NCBI GenBank assembly: GCA_026708055.1
Contig: JAPOVS010000023.1
Span: 62,001-126,000 of the forward strand
From: a bacterium
GTDB taxonomy: Bacteria > Actinomycetota > Acidimicrobiia > Acidimicrobiales > CATQHL01
Length of the DNA: 64,000 bases
Direction: 5' to 3'
Shown: piece by piece, positions 1-8,141 of the stretch
How positions within the stretch are numbered: the first letter of the stretch is position 1
Layout: every line of letters starts with the position of its first letter
Notes under the pieces: generated by a model
Database searches by the model: none
The model's input: only the letters and a program-made list of their open reading frames with translations
Told to the model about the DNA's origin: nothing
Translations under genes and position numbers: made by a program

Positions 1-1566
1 GTGATCCTGGCCAAGACCATCAAGGGCTGGAGCCTGGGCAAGGGGTTCGAGGGCCGCAACGCCACCCACCAGATCAAGAAGATGACCACCCGCCAGCTGC
101 TCGAACTCCGGGACCGGCTGGGCCTGTGGGAGGAGATCCCCGAGAGTGCGCTCGCCGACGACGCCTCGCCGCCGTACTACCGGCCGCCGCCCGACGCCGA
201 GGAGATGGTGTACATGCGCCGGCGCCGCCAGGCGCTGGACGGCCTGCTGCCGTCGCGCCTCGTGCGGGACCGGCGGCCGCTGCGCCAGCCCGACCGCAAG
301 GTCTTCGCCACCTTCGACGAGGGCTCCGGCGACCGGGAGGTCTCCACCACGGTGGCGTTCACCAGCATGCTGCGCTCGCTGCTGCGGGACAAGGACTTCG
401 GCGCCCGCGTGGCCCCGATCGTGGCCGATGAGGCGCGCACCTTCGGCATGGACTCGCTGTTCCGGGAGTTCGAGATCTACGCCCCACGCGGGCAGCTCTA
501 CGAGCCGGTGGACCATGATCTGCTGCTGTCGTACAGCGAGGACACCGGCGGGCAGATCCTGGAGGAGGGCATCACCGAGGCCGGCTCGCTGGCGGAGTGG
601 ATCGCCGCAGGCACCAGCTACGCCAACCTCGGCGTGCCGATGGTGCCGATGTACACCTTCTACTCGATGTTCGGCTTCCAGCGGGTGGGCGACCTCATCT
701 GGTCGGCCGCCGACAGCCGGGCCCGGGGCTTCCTGCTGGGCGCCACCGCCGGTCGCACCACCCTCATGGGGGAGGGACTGCAGCACCAGGACGGCCACAG
801 CCACCTGCTGGCCGCCTCGGTGCCGGCCTGCCAGGCCTACGACCCGGCCTTCGCCTACGAGATGGCCACGATCATCGCCTGCGGGCTCGAGCGCATGTAT
901 CCCCCGGCGGGGGCTGCGCACGGCGACGACGTCTTCTACTACCTCACGATCTACAACGAGAACTACCTGCAGCCCGCCCGCGCCGACCATGTGAGCGACG
1001 CCGACATCATGAGCGGCCTGTACCGCTGGGATCCCGGGCCGGCGGGCATGCGTCACCGGGCCACGATCCTGTTCTCGGGCCCGGCGCAGGCTGCGGCCCG
1101 CGGGGCCCAGGCGACGCTCGCCGAGCACTACGACACCGGCGCCGAGCTCTGGAGCGCAACCTCCTACAAGAGGCTGCGGGAGGAGGCCCTGGACGCCGAG
1201 CGCTGGAACCGCCTGCACCCCACCGAGGCGCCGCGCCTGCCGGCGGTGACCGCCGAGCTGGCCCGCTCGCAGGGCCCGATCACAGCGGTGAGCGACTACC
1301 TCACCCTGGTGCCCGATCAGATCGCCCGCTGGGCACCCCGGCACTTCTCGGTGCTCGGCACCGACGGCTACGGCCGCAGCGACACGCGCAGCGCGCTGCG
1401 GCGCTTCTTCGAGGTGGACGCCGCCCACATCACCGTGGCCGTCCTGTCCGGGCTGGTCGCCAACGGTGAGATCGACCCCTCCGCGGTGGGCGACGCCATC
1501 GAGCGCTTCGGCGTGGATCCCGAGGCGGTCAACCCCGTCAACTACGAGTGCGGCCCGCTCACCTAG
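1..1566 (+). CDS. aceE: Pyruvate dehydrogenase E1 component, homodimeric type (C-terminal part, 5' end outside window)
   Basis: Thiamine-diphosphate-dependent E1 subunit of the pyruvate dehydrogenase complex, which decarboxylates pyruvate and passes the acetyl group to the E2 lipoyl domain. The 521 residues match the C-terminal part of the roughly 900-residue AceE family. They include the GEGLQHQDGHSH stretch (around residue 258), typical of the active-site His loop of E. coli-type E1, and the EDTGGQILEEGI region of the pyrimidine-binding domain. The frame is open from base 1, so the real start and the ThDP-diphosphate-binding N-terminus lie upstream; the GTG at base 1 is not a credible start. 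The gene ends with TAG and is followed by a short non-coding gap facing the convergent MFS gene. Confidence 0.95.
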   Translation: MILAKTIKGWSLGKGFEGRNATHQIKKMTTRQLLELRDRLGLWEEIPESALADDASPPYYRPPPDAEEMVYMRRRRQALDGLLPSRLVRDRRPLRQPDRKVFATFDEGSGDREVSTTVAFTSMLRSLLRDKDFGARVAPIVADEARTFGMDSLFREFEIYAPRGQLYEPVDHDLLLSYSEDTGGQILEEGITEAGSLAEWIAAGTSYANLGVPMVPMYTFYSMFGFQRVGDLIWSAADSRARGFLLGATAGRTTLMGEGLQHQDGHSHLLAASVPACQAYDPAFAYEMATIIACGLERMYPPAGAAHGDDVFYYLTIYNENYLQPARADHVSDADIMSGLYRWDPGPAGMRHRATILFSGPAQAAARGAQATLAEHYDTGAELWSATSYKRLREEALDAERWNRLHPTEAPRLPAVTAELARSQGPITAVSDYLTLVPDQIARWAPRHFSVLGTDGYGRSDTRSALRRFFEVDAAHITVAVLSGLVANGEIDPSAVGDAIERFGVDPEAVNPVNYECGPLT

Positions 1567-1600
1567 CGGCCACCGATCGGCGCTCCGTTCAGGCTCTTGC

Positions 1601-1629
1601 GTCATCCCGGCGGAGGCCGGGATCCACAC
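1601..1629. repeat. REP-like intergenic palindromic element
   Basis: The sequence GTCATCCCGGCGGAGGCCGG is followed by GATCCACAC and forms an imperfect palindrome (CCCGGC / GCCGGG). It resembles the widespread GTCATTCCGGCGAAGGCCGGAATC type of dispersed repeat. Related copies occur near 14001-14027, 34976-35023 and 45932-45950, always between genes. Here it sits between two convergent genes. Confidence 0.5.
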
Positions 1630-1684
1630 AGCGCCGGCAACGACGCCCGTGCCCTGCGGAACTCGGAGAGAACTCCCGGCCGCG

Positions 1685-3187
1685 CTAGTCGCGTGCAGGC
1701 GATCCGCCGCCGACACCACCTGCCGCCAGGCCGGCCCGCCCGGCGGCACTGCCGGAGGGGTAGAAGAGCGCTATCGTCAGTCCCGCCAAGGCGTAGGAGC
1801 AGATGAGCCAGATCCAGGGACGCGGGTAGCGGGCGAGATCCTCGGCACCGCCGGCGCCCAGCAGCGCCACGACCGCGGCCACACCGACGGCGTAGCAGAG
1901 CTGCTGCACGGTGCGGGCCGTGGCATTTCCCATGGCGAACTGGTCGCTGCCAAGGTCCGCCAGGGGCGCGGCCGTGATGCAGGTGATCGCCATCCCGACT
2001 CCGGCTCCCAGCATCAGCATGGCCGGCAGGAAGTCCGACACGTAGTCCGGTGTGGCCTCGACGCGCCAGAACTGCCACGAGAAGGCGGCGATGCACAACC
2101 CGCTACCCGCCGCGGTGAGCCAGCGGTGGCCGAGGCGGTCGGCGGCGCGGCCGACCCACCACGAGGCCAGGACCGACATCAGTGGACTGGGACTGAGGCC
2201 CAGACCCGTCTTCCAGACCGGCCACTCCCAGAGACGCTGCAGCAGCAGAGAGTTGAGGAAGAACCCGCCCAGGAAGGCGAATCCGAAGAAGATCGTGGCG
2301 AAGGTGGCCACCCGGAACGACCGGATGCCGAAAAGCGACAGGTCCAGTACCGGCGACGGGTGGCGGCGTGACCGCCACACCAGGACCGGCAGCAGGACCA
2401 GCCCGACGCACGCCAGTGTGAGCGTGCGGGCGCTGGCGAAACCCCAGTGCTCGGCCTGCACCACCGCCAGCAGCACGAGTGCCACGCCCAGCACGCTCAC
2501 CGGGACGCCGATGAAGTCCAGCCGTCCGGTGTCGGTTGCCACCCGCGTCTCGGTCAGGTAGCGACGCCCCAGGACCGCAACGGCGGCACCCAGCGGGACG
2601 CTCGCCCAGAAGATTCCCCGCCAGCCGAACAGCTCGATCAGCAGCGCGCCCGCGGACGGGCCGACCGCCCCGCCGAAGCCCGCAACCGCGGACCAGATGC
2701 CCACGGCCATGGATCGTCGCTCGATGGGGAACTCCGGCAGCACCAGCGCCAGGGACGACGGGAAGATCGCCGAGCCGCCGATCGCCTGCACGACTCTGAA
2801 GGCGATGAGCGAGGCTGCGTCCGGCGCGAGGCTGCACAGCAACGACCCCAGCGTGAAGACCCCCACCGAGACGAGGAACACCCGCTTGCGCCCCAGCCTG
2901 TCGGCGGTCCGCCCCGCCAGCAGCAGCAGCGAGGCGACGGTCACGTTGTAGGCCGTCAGGATCCACGAGAGCACGGCATCGGTGGTCCCCAGATCAGCAC
3001 CGATGGTGGGGAACGCCACATTCACGATGGAGGCGTCGATCACCACCAGGAAGATGCTGACGCACACCACCGCCAGAACAACCCACGCCCGCCGCGGCAC
3101 CTCCGAGGCTCCCGATCGACGACGCCGGCGACTCCGCCCCGCGGCGCGGCGCGGCGGCCGCGTCGCACCTCGGGATTCTGTCACCAT
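1685..3187 (-). CDS. MFS transporter, DHA2 (14-TM EmrB/QacA) type
   Basis: Proton-driven multidrug or metabolite exporter of the inner membrane. The 500-residue protein begins with a basic cytoplasmic tail (Arg-rich, residues 8-30), followed by about 14 hydrophobic segments. The DHA2 hallmarks are present: IDASIVNVAFPTI in TM1, the loop motif GRTADRLGRKR between TM2 and TM3, and a second half that begins again after about residue 270. The length fits the family (480-550). The start is ATG at 3187, with a GTG one codon inside. It is convergent with aceE and divergent from the HhH-GPD gene. The substrate cannot be predicted. Confidence 0.9.
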   Translation of the reverse strand: MVTESRGATRPPRRAAGRSRRRRRSGASEVPRRAWVVLAVVCVSIFLVVIDASIVNVAFPTIGADLGTTDAVLSWILTAYNVTVASLLLLAGRTADRLGRKRVFLVSVGVFTLGSLLCSLAPDAASLIAFRVVQAIGGSAIFPSSLALVLPEFPIERRSMAVGIWSAVAGFGGAVGPSAGALLIELFGWRGIFWASVPLGAAVAVLGRRYLTETRVATDTGRLDFIGVPVSVLGVALVLLAVVQAEHWGFASARTLTLACVGLVLLPVLVWRSRRHPSPVLDLSLFGIRSFRVATFATIFFGFAFLGGFFLNSLLLQRLWEWPVWKTGLGLSPSPLMSVLASWWVGRAADRLGHRWLTAAGSGLCIAAFSWQFWRVEATPDYVSDFLPAMLMLGAGVGMAITCITAAPLADLGSDQFAMGNATARTVQQLCYAVGVAAVVALLGAGGAEDLARYPRPWIWLICSYALAGLTIALFYPSGSAAGRAGLAAGGVGGGSPARD

Positions 3188-3241
3188 CGCCTCCCAGCAG
3201 GCGTGAAAGCGCAGGCACTGTGCGGCCGATACGCTCGGGGT

Positions 3242-3823
3242 ATGACCGCTGGAACGCTAGCCGTCACCGGCGACAACGCCGCTGACGCGCTCGTCAACAA
3301 CGAACCGCTGGCACTGCTGCTGGCCATGCTGCTGGATCAGCAGATCCCGATGGAGTGGGCTTTCAAGTCGCCGTACCGGCTGGCCGAGCGGCTGGGCGGC
3401 GAGTTGGACGCCACCGCCATCGCGGCCATGGACCCGGCCGACCTGGAAGCTGTCTTCGGCACCAAGCCGGCGCTGCACCGCTTCCCCGCTGCGATGGCCC
3501 GCCGGGCCCACGAACTCTGTCGTCACGTGGCCGATCAGTACGACGGCGACGCCGCAGCGGTCTGGGCCGCCGCCGCCAGCGGCCGGGAACTGTACGACAG
3601 GGTGCGCGCCCTGCCGGGCTACGGCGACGAGAAGTCCATGATCTTCCTGGCCATCCTGGCCAAGCGTTTCGCCGTCCGCCCCACGGGGTGGGACGGCTAC
3701 GCCGGCCCCTTCGCCGACGACACCCCCCGCTCGGTCGCCGACATCGACGGCCCCGAAGCACTCGCCCGGGTACGCGCCTGGAAGAAGGAACAAAAAGCCG
3801 CCGGCCGATCCAAGCAGGACTGA
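3242..3823 (+). CDS. HhH-GPD family DNA glycosylase-like protein (TIGR03252-like)
   Basis: A 193-residue protein of the endonuclease III/AlkA helix-hairpin-helix superfamily, as found in actinobacteria. ALLLAMLLDQQIPMEWAF near the N-terminus and the hairpin LPGYGDEKSMIF (about residues 123-134) match the uncharacterised HhH-GPD subfamily. It has no C-terminal 4Fe-4S Cys cluster. An Asp/Lys catalytic pair typical of bifunctional EndoIII is not obvious, so a role in base excision repair is inferred from fold only. I chose the ATG at 3242 because it lies directly before the first conserved block. Upstream in-frame codons would run into the promoter region shared with the divergent MFS gene. Confidence 0.8.
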   Translation: MTAGTLAVTGDNAADALVNNEPLALLLAMLLDQQIPMEWAFKSPYRLAERLGGELDATAIAAMDPADLEAVFGTKPALHRFPAAMARRAHELCRHVADQYDGDAAAVWAAAASGRELYDRVRALPGYGDEKSMIFLAILAKRFAVRPTGWDGYAGPFADDTPRSVADIDGPEALARVRAWKKEQKAAGRSKQD

Positions 3824-3855
3824 CCCGGCTGCGACAACGGCAGACCGGAGGAGCG

Positions 3856-4308
3856 ATGGATCGCTACGACCGTGAGGAGCGGCGTTACGACCGCGGCGAA
3901 CCGGATCGCCCCGGATCCGAGCCCTCGGGCTCTCCGGAGGATTTCCCGTGGGAGGACTCCGGCCGTGGCGATCAGCCTCCGCAGGTCTGGGAGGCGCCGC
4001 CCACCGATCAACTCGCTGGGGCCGGAGGCGCCGCCGTCCCGGGGCGCCGCGGGGGCGACCAGCGCAACCCCATGGCGATCGCCGGGTTTGTCTGCTCGAT
4101 CGTGATGTGGATCCCGATCCCCTACCTGAACGTCGTGTTCTGGGCCGCGGCAGTGACCTTGTCCTCGATCGGCCTCAGCCGGGCGAGGCGGCTGGGACTG
4201 CCGTACAAGGGACTCGCCATCGCGGGGCTGTGCATCAGCCTGATCGGCATCGTGTTCATCGTGATCGTCATCCTCTTCTTCATCGGGGCGATCGCCTTCG
4301 CGGACTGA
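3856..4308 (+). CDS. Small DUF4190-type membrane protein
   Basis: A 150-residue protein. The first 70 residues are hydrophilic, rich in Arg, Asp, Gly and Pro and probably disordered. Two hydrophobic segments follow (about 75-100 and 115-145) with the small-residue pattern NPMAIAGFVCSIV and KGLAIAGLCISLIG typical of DUF4190 proteins. The start ATG is preceded by a good GGAGG Shine-Dalgarno (3848-3852). Its function is unknown; family members are usually predicted to be cell-envelope associated. It follows the HhH-GPD gene by 32 nt and may be co-transcribed. Confidence 0.75.
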   Translation: MDRYDREERRYDRGEPDRPGSEPSGSPEDFPWEDSGRGDQPPQVWEAPPTDQLAGAGGAAVPGRRGGDQRNPMAIAGFVCSIVMWIPIPYLNVVFWAAAVTLSSIGLSRARRLGLPYKGLAIAGLCISLIGIVFIVIVILFFIGAIAFAD

Positions 4309-4321
4309 CGGCACGGCCCGC

Positions 4322-5143
4322 TCAAGGAGCGGTCGGAGTCTCCGCAAGCGACGCCTCGTCGACCGTCGCCGGCTCCAGCACCATGTCGTGGCCGTGGCGG
4401 TCGAGCCAGCCCAGCACCAGGGAGATACAGCGCGGGTCATAGCGCAGCCGGTGACCGCCCGCGGCGATGATGCGCAGATCGGCGGCCCCGTGGGCGTCGG
4501 CTATGGCGCGGGCGTCCAGGGGCGGCACCAACTCGTCGTCGGAGCCGTGCACCACCATCAGGGGCCGCGGCGCCAGGCGGTCGGCCGCAGCGGCGGTGCT
4601 GAAAGAGGCGAACTGGTCGCGCCAGGCCTTGCGGTCGGGAGGGAACAAGTCGTCGCGCACCACGCCGGTCTCGCGGGCGTGGCGCAGCAAGCGCTCGCTG
4701 TTGGCTGCCCAGTCGGCGAAATCGACCGGCGCCCCCACCGAAACCGCCCCCGTCACGGCGGGCGCACCGGCGGCGGCCCTGATCGCCACTGCGCCGCCGG
4801 TGCCGAAACCGGCGACCCAGATCCCCCGGGTGCGGGTCCGCACCGACACGAACTCGACGGCGGCGCGCACGTCGGTCACCCAGCCCAGCAGCGAGAAGTC
4901 GCCCTCGGAGAGCCCGCAGCCCCGGTAGTTGAGCACCAGGGCCGACCAACCCATCTCGACGGCGATGCGATCCGCCAGGACGTGGTAGGAGCGCCCCGCC
5001 GTGGCGCCGCCGCCGGGCGCCGCCGGCAGGCCGTGGCAGATGACGACAGCCGGCCGCGGGTCCCGCAGGACCTCACCGTCGGAGCGAAGCGGCCGGGCCA
5101 GGTAGCCCGAGAGCGTCAGCGGCCCGGAGGGGATCTCCTCCAC
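4322..5143 (-). CDS. Alpha/beta-hydrolase-like protein lacking the nucleophile serine
   Basis: A 273-residue alpha/beta hydrolase fold protein. The oxyanion region VICHGLPAAPGGG lies near residue 32. The nucleophile-elbow position reads GFGTGG (about residues 112-117) where active family members have GxSxG. A late Asp (HGSDDELVPP) and His (AAGGHRLRYDP) remain in the right order. It starts at GTG 5143, and the small gene at 5144-5410 ends at the very next base, so the two are translationally adjacent. With Gly in place of Ser the protein may be a non-catalytic relative or use different chemistry. A fragment resembling its 3' end occurs at about 13762-13813. Confidence 0.75.
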   Translation of the reverse strand: MEEIPSGPLTLSGYLARPLRSDGEVLRDPRPAVVICHGLPAAPGGGATAGRSYHVLADRIAVEMGWSALVLNYRGCGLSEGDFSLLGWVTDVRAAVEFVSVRTRTRGIWVAGFGTGGAVAIRAAAGAPAVTGAVSVGAPVDFADWAANSERLLRHARETGVVRDDLFPPDRKAWRDQFASFSTAAAADRLAPRPLMVVHGSDDELVPPLDARAIADAHGAADLRIIAAGGHRLRYDPRCISLVLGWLDRHGHDMVLEPATVDEASLAETPTAP

Positions 5144-5410
5144 TCAGCCGCCCCGCAGGCGGTAACCGCGGTTGCGCGCCTCGGCCAGGGTGTCGGGCGC
5201 GAAGCACAGATAGCGACCCGACGCCACGAGTTCGTCGATGACGGCGCGCGGCGTCTGCCCGACCGCCAGCGGGGAGTCGTCGGCGGGCACCATGTCGAGG
5301 TCATAGACGGCGCCCGTGCGCTTGTCGCCGATCCAGCGGTGGTCGGCGACTCCCTCCGGGCGGTACACGCCGAGGATGGTAGAGGGGATCAACGGCTTCC
5401 GGCGACCCAT
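5144..5410 (-). CDS. Hypothetical small protein upstream of the hydrolase
   Basis: An 88-residue soluble protein starting at ATG 5410 (MGRRKPLIPSTILGVYRPEG). It has no signal peptide, membrane segment or Cys. Its stop codon abuts the GTG of the downstream hydrolase with no gap, which argues for a real, co-translated gene. I do not recognise the family. The N-terminal half contains a DHRWIGDKRTGAVYDLD stretch that looks like a compact beta domain. Confidence 0.55.
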   Translation of the reverse strand: MGRRKPLIPSTILGVYRPEGVADHRWIGDKRTGAVYDLDMVPADDSPLAVGQTPRAVIDELVASGRYLCFAPDTLAEARNRGYRLRGG

Positions 5411-5518
5411 GATCGCCTCCGATCACCGAACACCACCAAGCACACTGCCCCAAGCCCACATCCCAACGAGCCGACCGCTCAGGACGCCGGCAGCGAAAGG
5501 CGCCGCGCCAGCGCCGAA

Positions 5519-5680
5519 GGCAAGATCTGCGTGCGCGCCGACTCGGGGTTCTTCAGCTACGACCTCCTCGACCGCCTCGACGCCCACGAGGTGCGCTGGT
5601 CGGTCACGATCCCCCAATACGCCCACGTCAAAGCCGCCATCGCCGCCGCAGCCGAGGAAGACTGGGCGCCCATCGAGTGC
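5519..5680 (+). pseudogene. IS1380-family transposase fragment
   Basis: About 53 codons of a DDE transposase. KICVRADSGFFSYDLLD followed by VRWSVTIPQYAHVKAAIAA resembles the catalytic-Asp region (RADSGF) of IS1380-type transposases. There is no start codon in context, and the match stops abruptly after DWAPIEC. The rest of 5411-5902 holds no gene I can support. It marks an old insertion in a decayed region. Confidence 0.6.
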
Positions 5681-5902
5681 CCCTCCCCATATTCCTGCGA
5701 GTCACCCTGGCCCCGCGGTATCGTCGGTGCAATGCCGCCGAGGTTCGCAGCCAGCAGTTGACGGCACCGGCCACGGTCGGCACGTCGGGCACACGAGGCA
5801 TCCGACGCCGCGCCGTCCGCCCGTGGCGGCCTATGGTCAACGAAGCCGCAATGATCAACATGGGCCGAGAACAACGACAAGGCGTGCTGGACAGGAGGAC
5901 TC

Positions 5903-6157
5903 GTGATCCAGGATTGGGATGAAGTCGACCGCAACTACAGTAAATATATTGAAAGCTATAAGGAGGATATGGAACTGGAGCACAGTGGTCGAATCGCCCT
6001 TATGGCCGACGGTAAGGTCGTCTCAATACATGATGATGTCGACGGTGCCTACGAGGCAGGGTACCGGCGTTACGGTCTGGGCCACTTCTCCTATGTTGAA
6101 ATCGGGGCGAGACCTCCCATCGACATGGGGCTCTACGCCTCCGCTCTCATGGCCTGA
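5903..6157 (+). CDS. Small hypothetical protein paired with a retropepsin-like gene
   Basis: An 84-residue acidic protein translated from GTG 5903 with a clear AGGAGG Shine-Dalgarno at 5893-5898. It contains HSGRIALMADGKVVSIHDD and a Tyr/Gly-rich end (YRRYGLGHFSYVEIG). The pattern resembles small DUF5678-type proteins, which I recall only loosely. Local base composition is noticeably less GC-rich (5935-6080) than its neighbours, hinting at acquisition. The next gene, an aspartic-protease-like gene, begins 2 nt after its stop, so the two form an operon. A regulatory or chaperone-like role for the protease partner is speculation. Confidence 0.6.
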   Translation: MIQDWDEVDRNYSKYIESYKEDMELEHSGRIALMADGKVVSIHDDVDGAYEAGYRRYGLGHFSYVEIGARPPIDMGLYASALMA

Positions 6158-6159
6158 AC

Positions 6160-6372
6160 GTGCCGACAATCCACGTCCCGTTAGTGGACAGAAAGATCCT
6201 GCTGGACGTTGCCGTGTCCGTGCCACTTCGTGACGATCCTGCGGAGGCGCCGAGATTCCGAGCTCTCGTGGACACCGGCGCGCAAGCGACCTTCGTGTCG
6301 CAGAACGTCGTGGACACACTGAGCGTAGAACCCACCGCGATGACACTGAGGCTCCGCACCGCGACCGGCGGC
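6160..6372 (+). pseudogene. Retropepsin-like (clan AA) aspartic protease gene, 3' end lost to an IS110 remnant
   Basis: The GTG-initiated frame encodes about 70 residues of a small single-domain aspartic protease, with the catalytic motif VDTGAQATFVS (Asp about residue 34). After about base 6372 the frame runs into the antisense of an IS110 transposase fragment. The second half of the fold is therefore missing: the hydrophobic-hydrophobic-Gly flap partner and the C-terminal strand seen in the relatives at 13177, 24201 and 33939. The frame stays open to 6684 but encodes no recognisable protease sequence there. Inactivation is inferred from the truncated homology. Confidence 0.6.
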
Positions 6373-6528
6373 CTCATCGATCAGCCGGCCGATCGCCGCC
6401 TCGTCGTTGGGAACGACCCGCGCCAGCACCTCGGCGCCCTCGCGGGTCACAGCGCAGGCGTAGTGGTCGCCCTTGGCGATATCGACGCCGACGAACACCG
6501 CCGCGTCGATGGGTGCGGACTCTTGCAT
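6373..6528 (-). mobile_element. IS110-family transposase N-terminal fragment
   Basis: The reading frame from ATG 6528 gives AVFVGVDIAKGDHYACAV and LARVVPNDEAAIGRLIDEA. This is the N-terminal DEDD/RuvC-like block of IS110-type transposases (first catalytic Asp in GVDIAK). Homology ends near 6373, about 52 codons in, where the neighbouring aspartic-protease gene is cut. The rest of the transposase and any element ends are absent. Confidence 0.65.
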
Positions 6529-7118
6529 GTCGAGGCTCCTGGGGCTCGGGAACAGTCTGGCGCGGATGCTCCCGGCGCCTGCGCCTCAACCACTTTACGA
6601 CCAGCCCTCGAGGGCATGTCCCTGTCAGAGGTCCCAGGCACCCGGCCGCGGCGGGCGGCAACACCCCCCGGGCCATCTGTGTGACAGGGGGCCACAGCCC
6701 TACCCGCCGCGGCGAGCAACCAGCCCCGACACTGCCACGCCGGGACCACTCAACAAGGTAAAGGGGGGGGGGAATCCGCCCCGCGCCGCCTCACCGCCGA
6801 ACCCCCCGCGAACGCGCCGAACCGCCCCCAACGACCCGCGAACCCGCCGCAAGTCGCCGCGCCGCCGCCCTTGCGGGCATCACACGGACTCTCGTCGGAA
6901 CCATTGCCTCAGCGATCTCCCGCTCAGCGATCTGCCTGTTAGAGCCGCCCGGGCGGAAATTACAAAACAAGCCCGCCAACCGATCAACCACCACGGCCCG
7001 CCGCCGGGCGGTCCGGCCCAACGCCCCCCGACAAAGCACCGCCACCACCAAGGGCGCCGGCAGCCAGACAGCCAGGCGCACCCACTGCCGACGGCCGCCC
7101 CACGGCCCGGGGGCGATT
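6529..7118. other. Gene-free stretch with a G10 homopolymer
   Basis: I see no credible gene in this 590-bp segment. Frames that stay open show Arg/Pro-rich composition typical of shadow reading in GC-rich DNA. It contains a run of ten Gs at 6763-6772 and an A/T-richer patch around 6950-6990. It is probably debris left by the IS insertions upstream. Confidence 0.4.
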
Positions 7119-7931
7119 TCAGGGGGTCGGTTCGTGGCCGGGTTGTCGGCGCAGGGCCGCCAGTTCGGCTTCGGCGGCGCGTCGGGCCTCGGCTTCTTCA
7201 ACGGCGCGGGCCTCGGCGGCGCGTCGGGCCTCGGCTTCGGCATCGGCGCGGGCCTCGGCGGCGCGTCGGGCCTCGGCTTCTTCAACGGCGCGGGCCTCGG
7301 CGGCGCGTCGGGCCTCGACTTGGTCGTCTAGGTCGAGGAGCCAGGCGCCGCGGGCGGGGTCGTAGAGGCGGAGTTTGGGTGGCTGCCAGTGCAGGTCGAG
7401 GCCCAGGGCGACGCTGTGGCCGGTGAGCGTGCCGTCGAGGTTGCGGGTGACGCCGATGGGCGCCCAGCGGCCCGTCCGGCGGTGCTCGCCCTGCAGCGGC
7501 GGCGTGAGATAGTCGCCGCCGGTGGGGTCGAGCCGCCAGTACTCCTCCACGCCGAGTTCGGCGAAGTGCGCGGGCTTCTCGCGCAGGTCCCGCTTGAAAG
7601 TGGTGTGTGAGGCGATCTCCAGAGCGAACGCCGGCACCGCGCCCGCCTCCCAGACCCGGTAGGTGCTCCGGCCCTCCACAGCAGCGACGTTGACGCCGAA
7701 CGCCACCGCCAAGTCCGGCGCCACGACGACCCTGGGGTCGCCCTGCTTGTAGTAGATGTTGATGTCGCAGCACACCCAGGCGTCGGTGCCGTCGGGGTGC
7801 TCGGCCAGCCAGTGGCGCAGCGCCCCGTAAAGTTCGTAGCGCCGACGGATCTGCAGGTCGCCTTCGGGCACTCTGGGCCCCTCCGGGTAGATGACTTCCG
7901 ATCCCAGAGGGTCAACCGCAACCGTGCTCAC
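7119..7931 (-). CDS. Uma2-family (DUF820) putative PD-(D/E)XK nuclease with repetitive coiled-coil tail
   Basis: A 270-residue protein. Residues 1-195 form a Uma2/DUF820 domain with the PD-(D/E)XK-like elements VVAPDLAVAFG (around residue 73) and FALEIASHTT (around 106), followed by EYWRLDPTGG. After residue about 205 the sequence becomes a charged heptad-like tail of near-identical blocks built from EARRAAEA, predicted to be a long coiled coil. The matching DNA (about 7165-7312) is a nearly perfect tandem repeat. Uma2 proteins are abundant in cyanobacteria and some actinobacteria, and their biological role is unsettled. Start GTG 7931. A 54-bp copy of part of this gene lies at 8037-8090. Confidence 0.8.
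   Translation of the reverse strand: MSTVAVDPLGSEVIYPEGPRVPEGDLQIRRRYELYGALRHWLAEHPDGTDAWVCCDINIYYKQGDPRVVVAPDLAVAFGVNVAAVEGRSTYRVWEAGAVPAFALEIASHTTFKRDLREKPAHFAELGVEEYWRLDPTGGDYLTPPLQGEHRRTGRWAPIGVTRNLDGTLTGHSVALGLDLHWQPPKLRLYDPARGAWLLDLDDQVEARRAAEARAVEEAEARRAAEARADAEAEARRAAEARAVEEAEARRAAEAELAALRRQPGHEPTP
7165..7312. repeat. Tandem repeats encoding the Uma2 coiled-coil tail
   Basis: A unit containing GGCCTCGGCGGCGCGTCGGG recurs four times with a spacer alternating between CTTCTTCAACGGCGCG and CTTCGGCATCGGCGCG. The identity between units at DNA level suggests recent expansion and possible length variation of the protein tail. Confidence 0.7.
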
Positions 7932-8036
7932 CGGCGCACACCCCCGAACACGCCACCGACGCTACCGGCATCCCCGCACCGATGCAACCCCAACAACCAC
8001 GAAACACAACGGAGATCATCCTAATCCCCGGTCTCG

Positions 8037-8090
8037 GGTGACGCCGGTGGGCGCCCAGCGGCCCGTCCGGCGGTGCTCGCCCTGCAGCGA
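8037..8090 (-). pseudogene. 54-bp shard of a Uma2 gene
   Basis: The sequence from CGGGTGACGCCGGTGGGCGC through GGTGCTCGCCCTGCAGC repeats bases about 7444-7497 of the Uma2 gene with a single A-to-G difference, in the same orientation. It has no start or surrounding homology, so it is a leftover of a second Uma2 copy or a recombination scar. Confidence 0.65.
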
Positions 8091-8141
8091 CCGAAACCGT
8101 CGACGAGTGTCGACTCCCTGGGCAATGCCTGCGCCGGCGCT

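Noticed and set aside
1601-1629. Treating the REP-like palindrome as a CRISPR repeat
   Set aside because: Copies are dispersed singly over 45 kb and there are no regularly spaced spacers.
6763-6772. A third poly-G tract (G10) as another phase-variable promoter
   Set aside because: On neither strand is it flanked by TTGACA and TANNNT at the right places, and it does not precede a supported gene.
6791-7285. 164-residue open frame on the minus strand with KKPRPDAPPRPAP repeats
   Set aside because: It is the alternate frame of the Uma2 tandem-repeat DNA; the Uma2 frame has clear family homology and this one has none.
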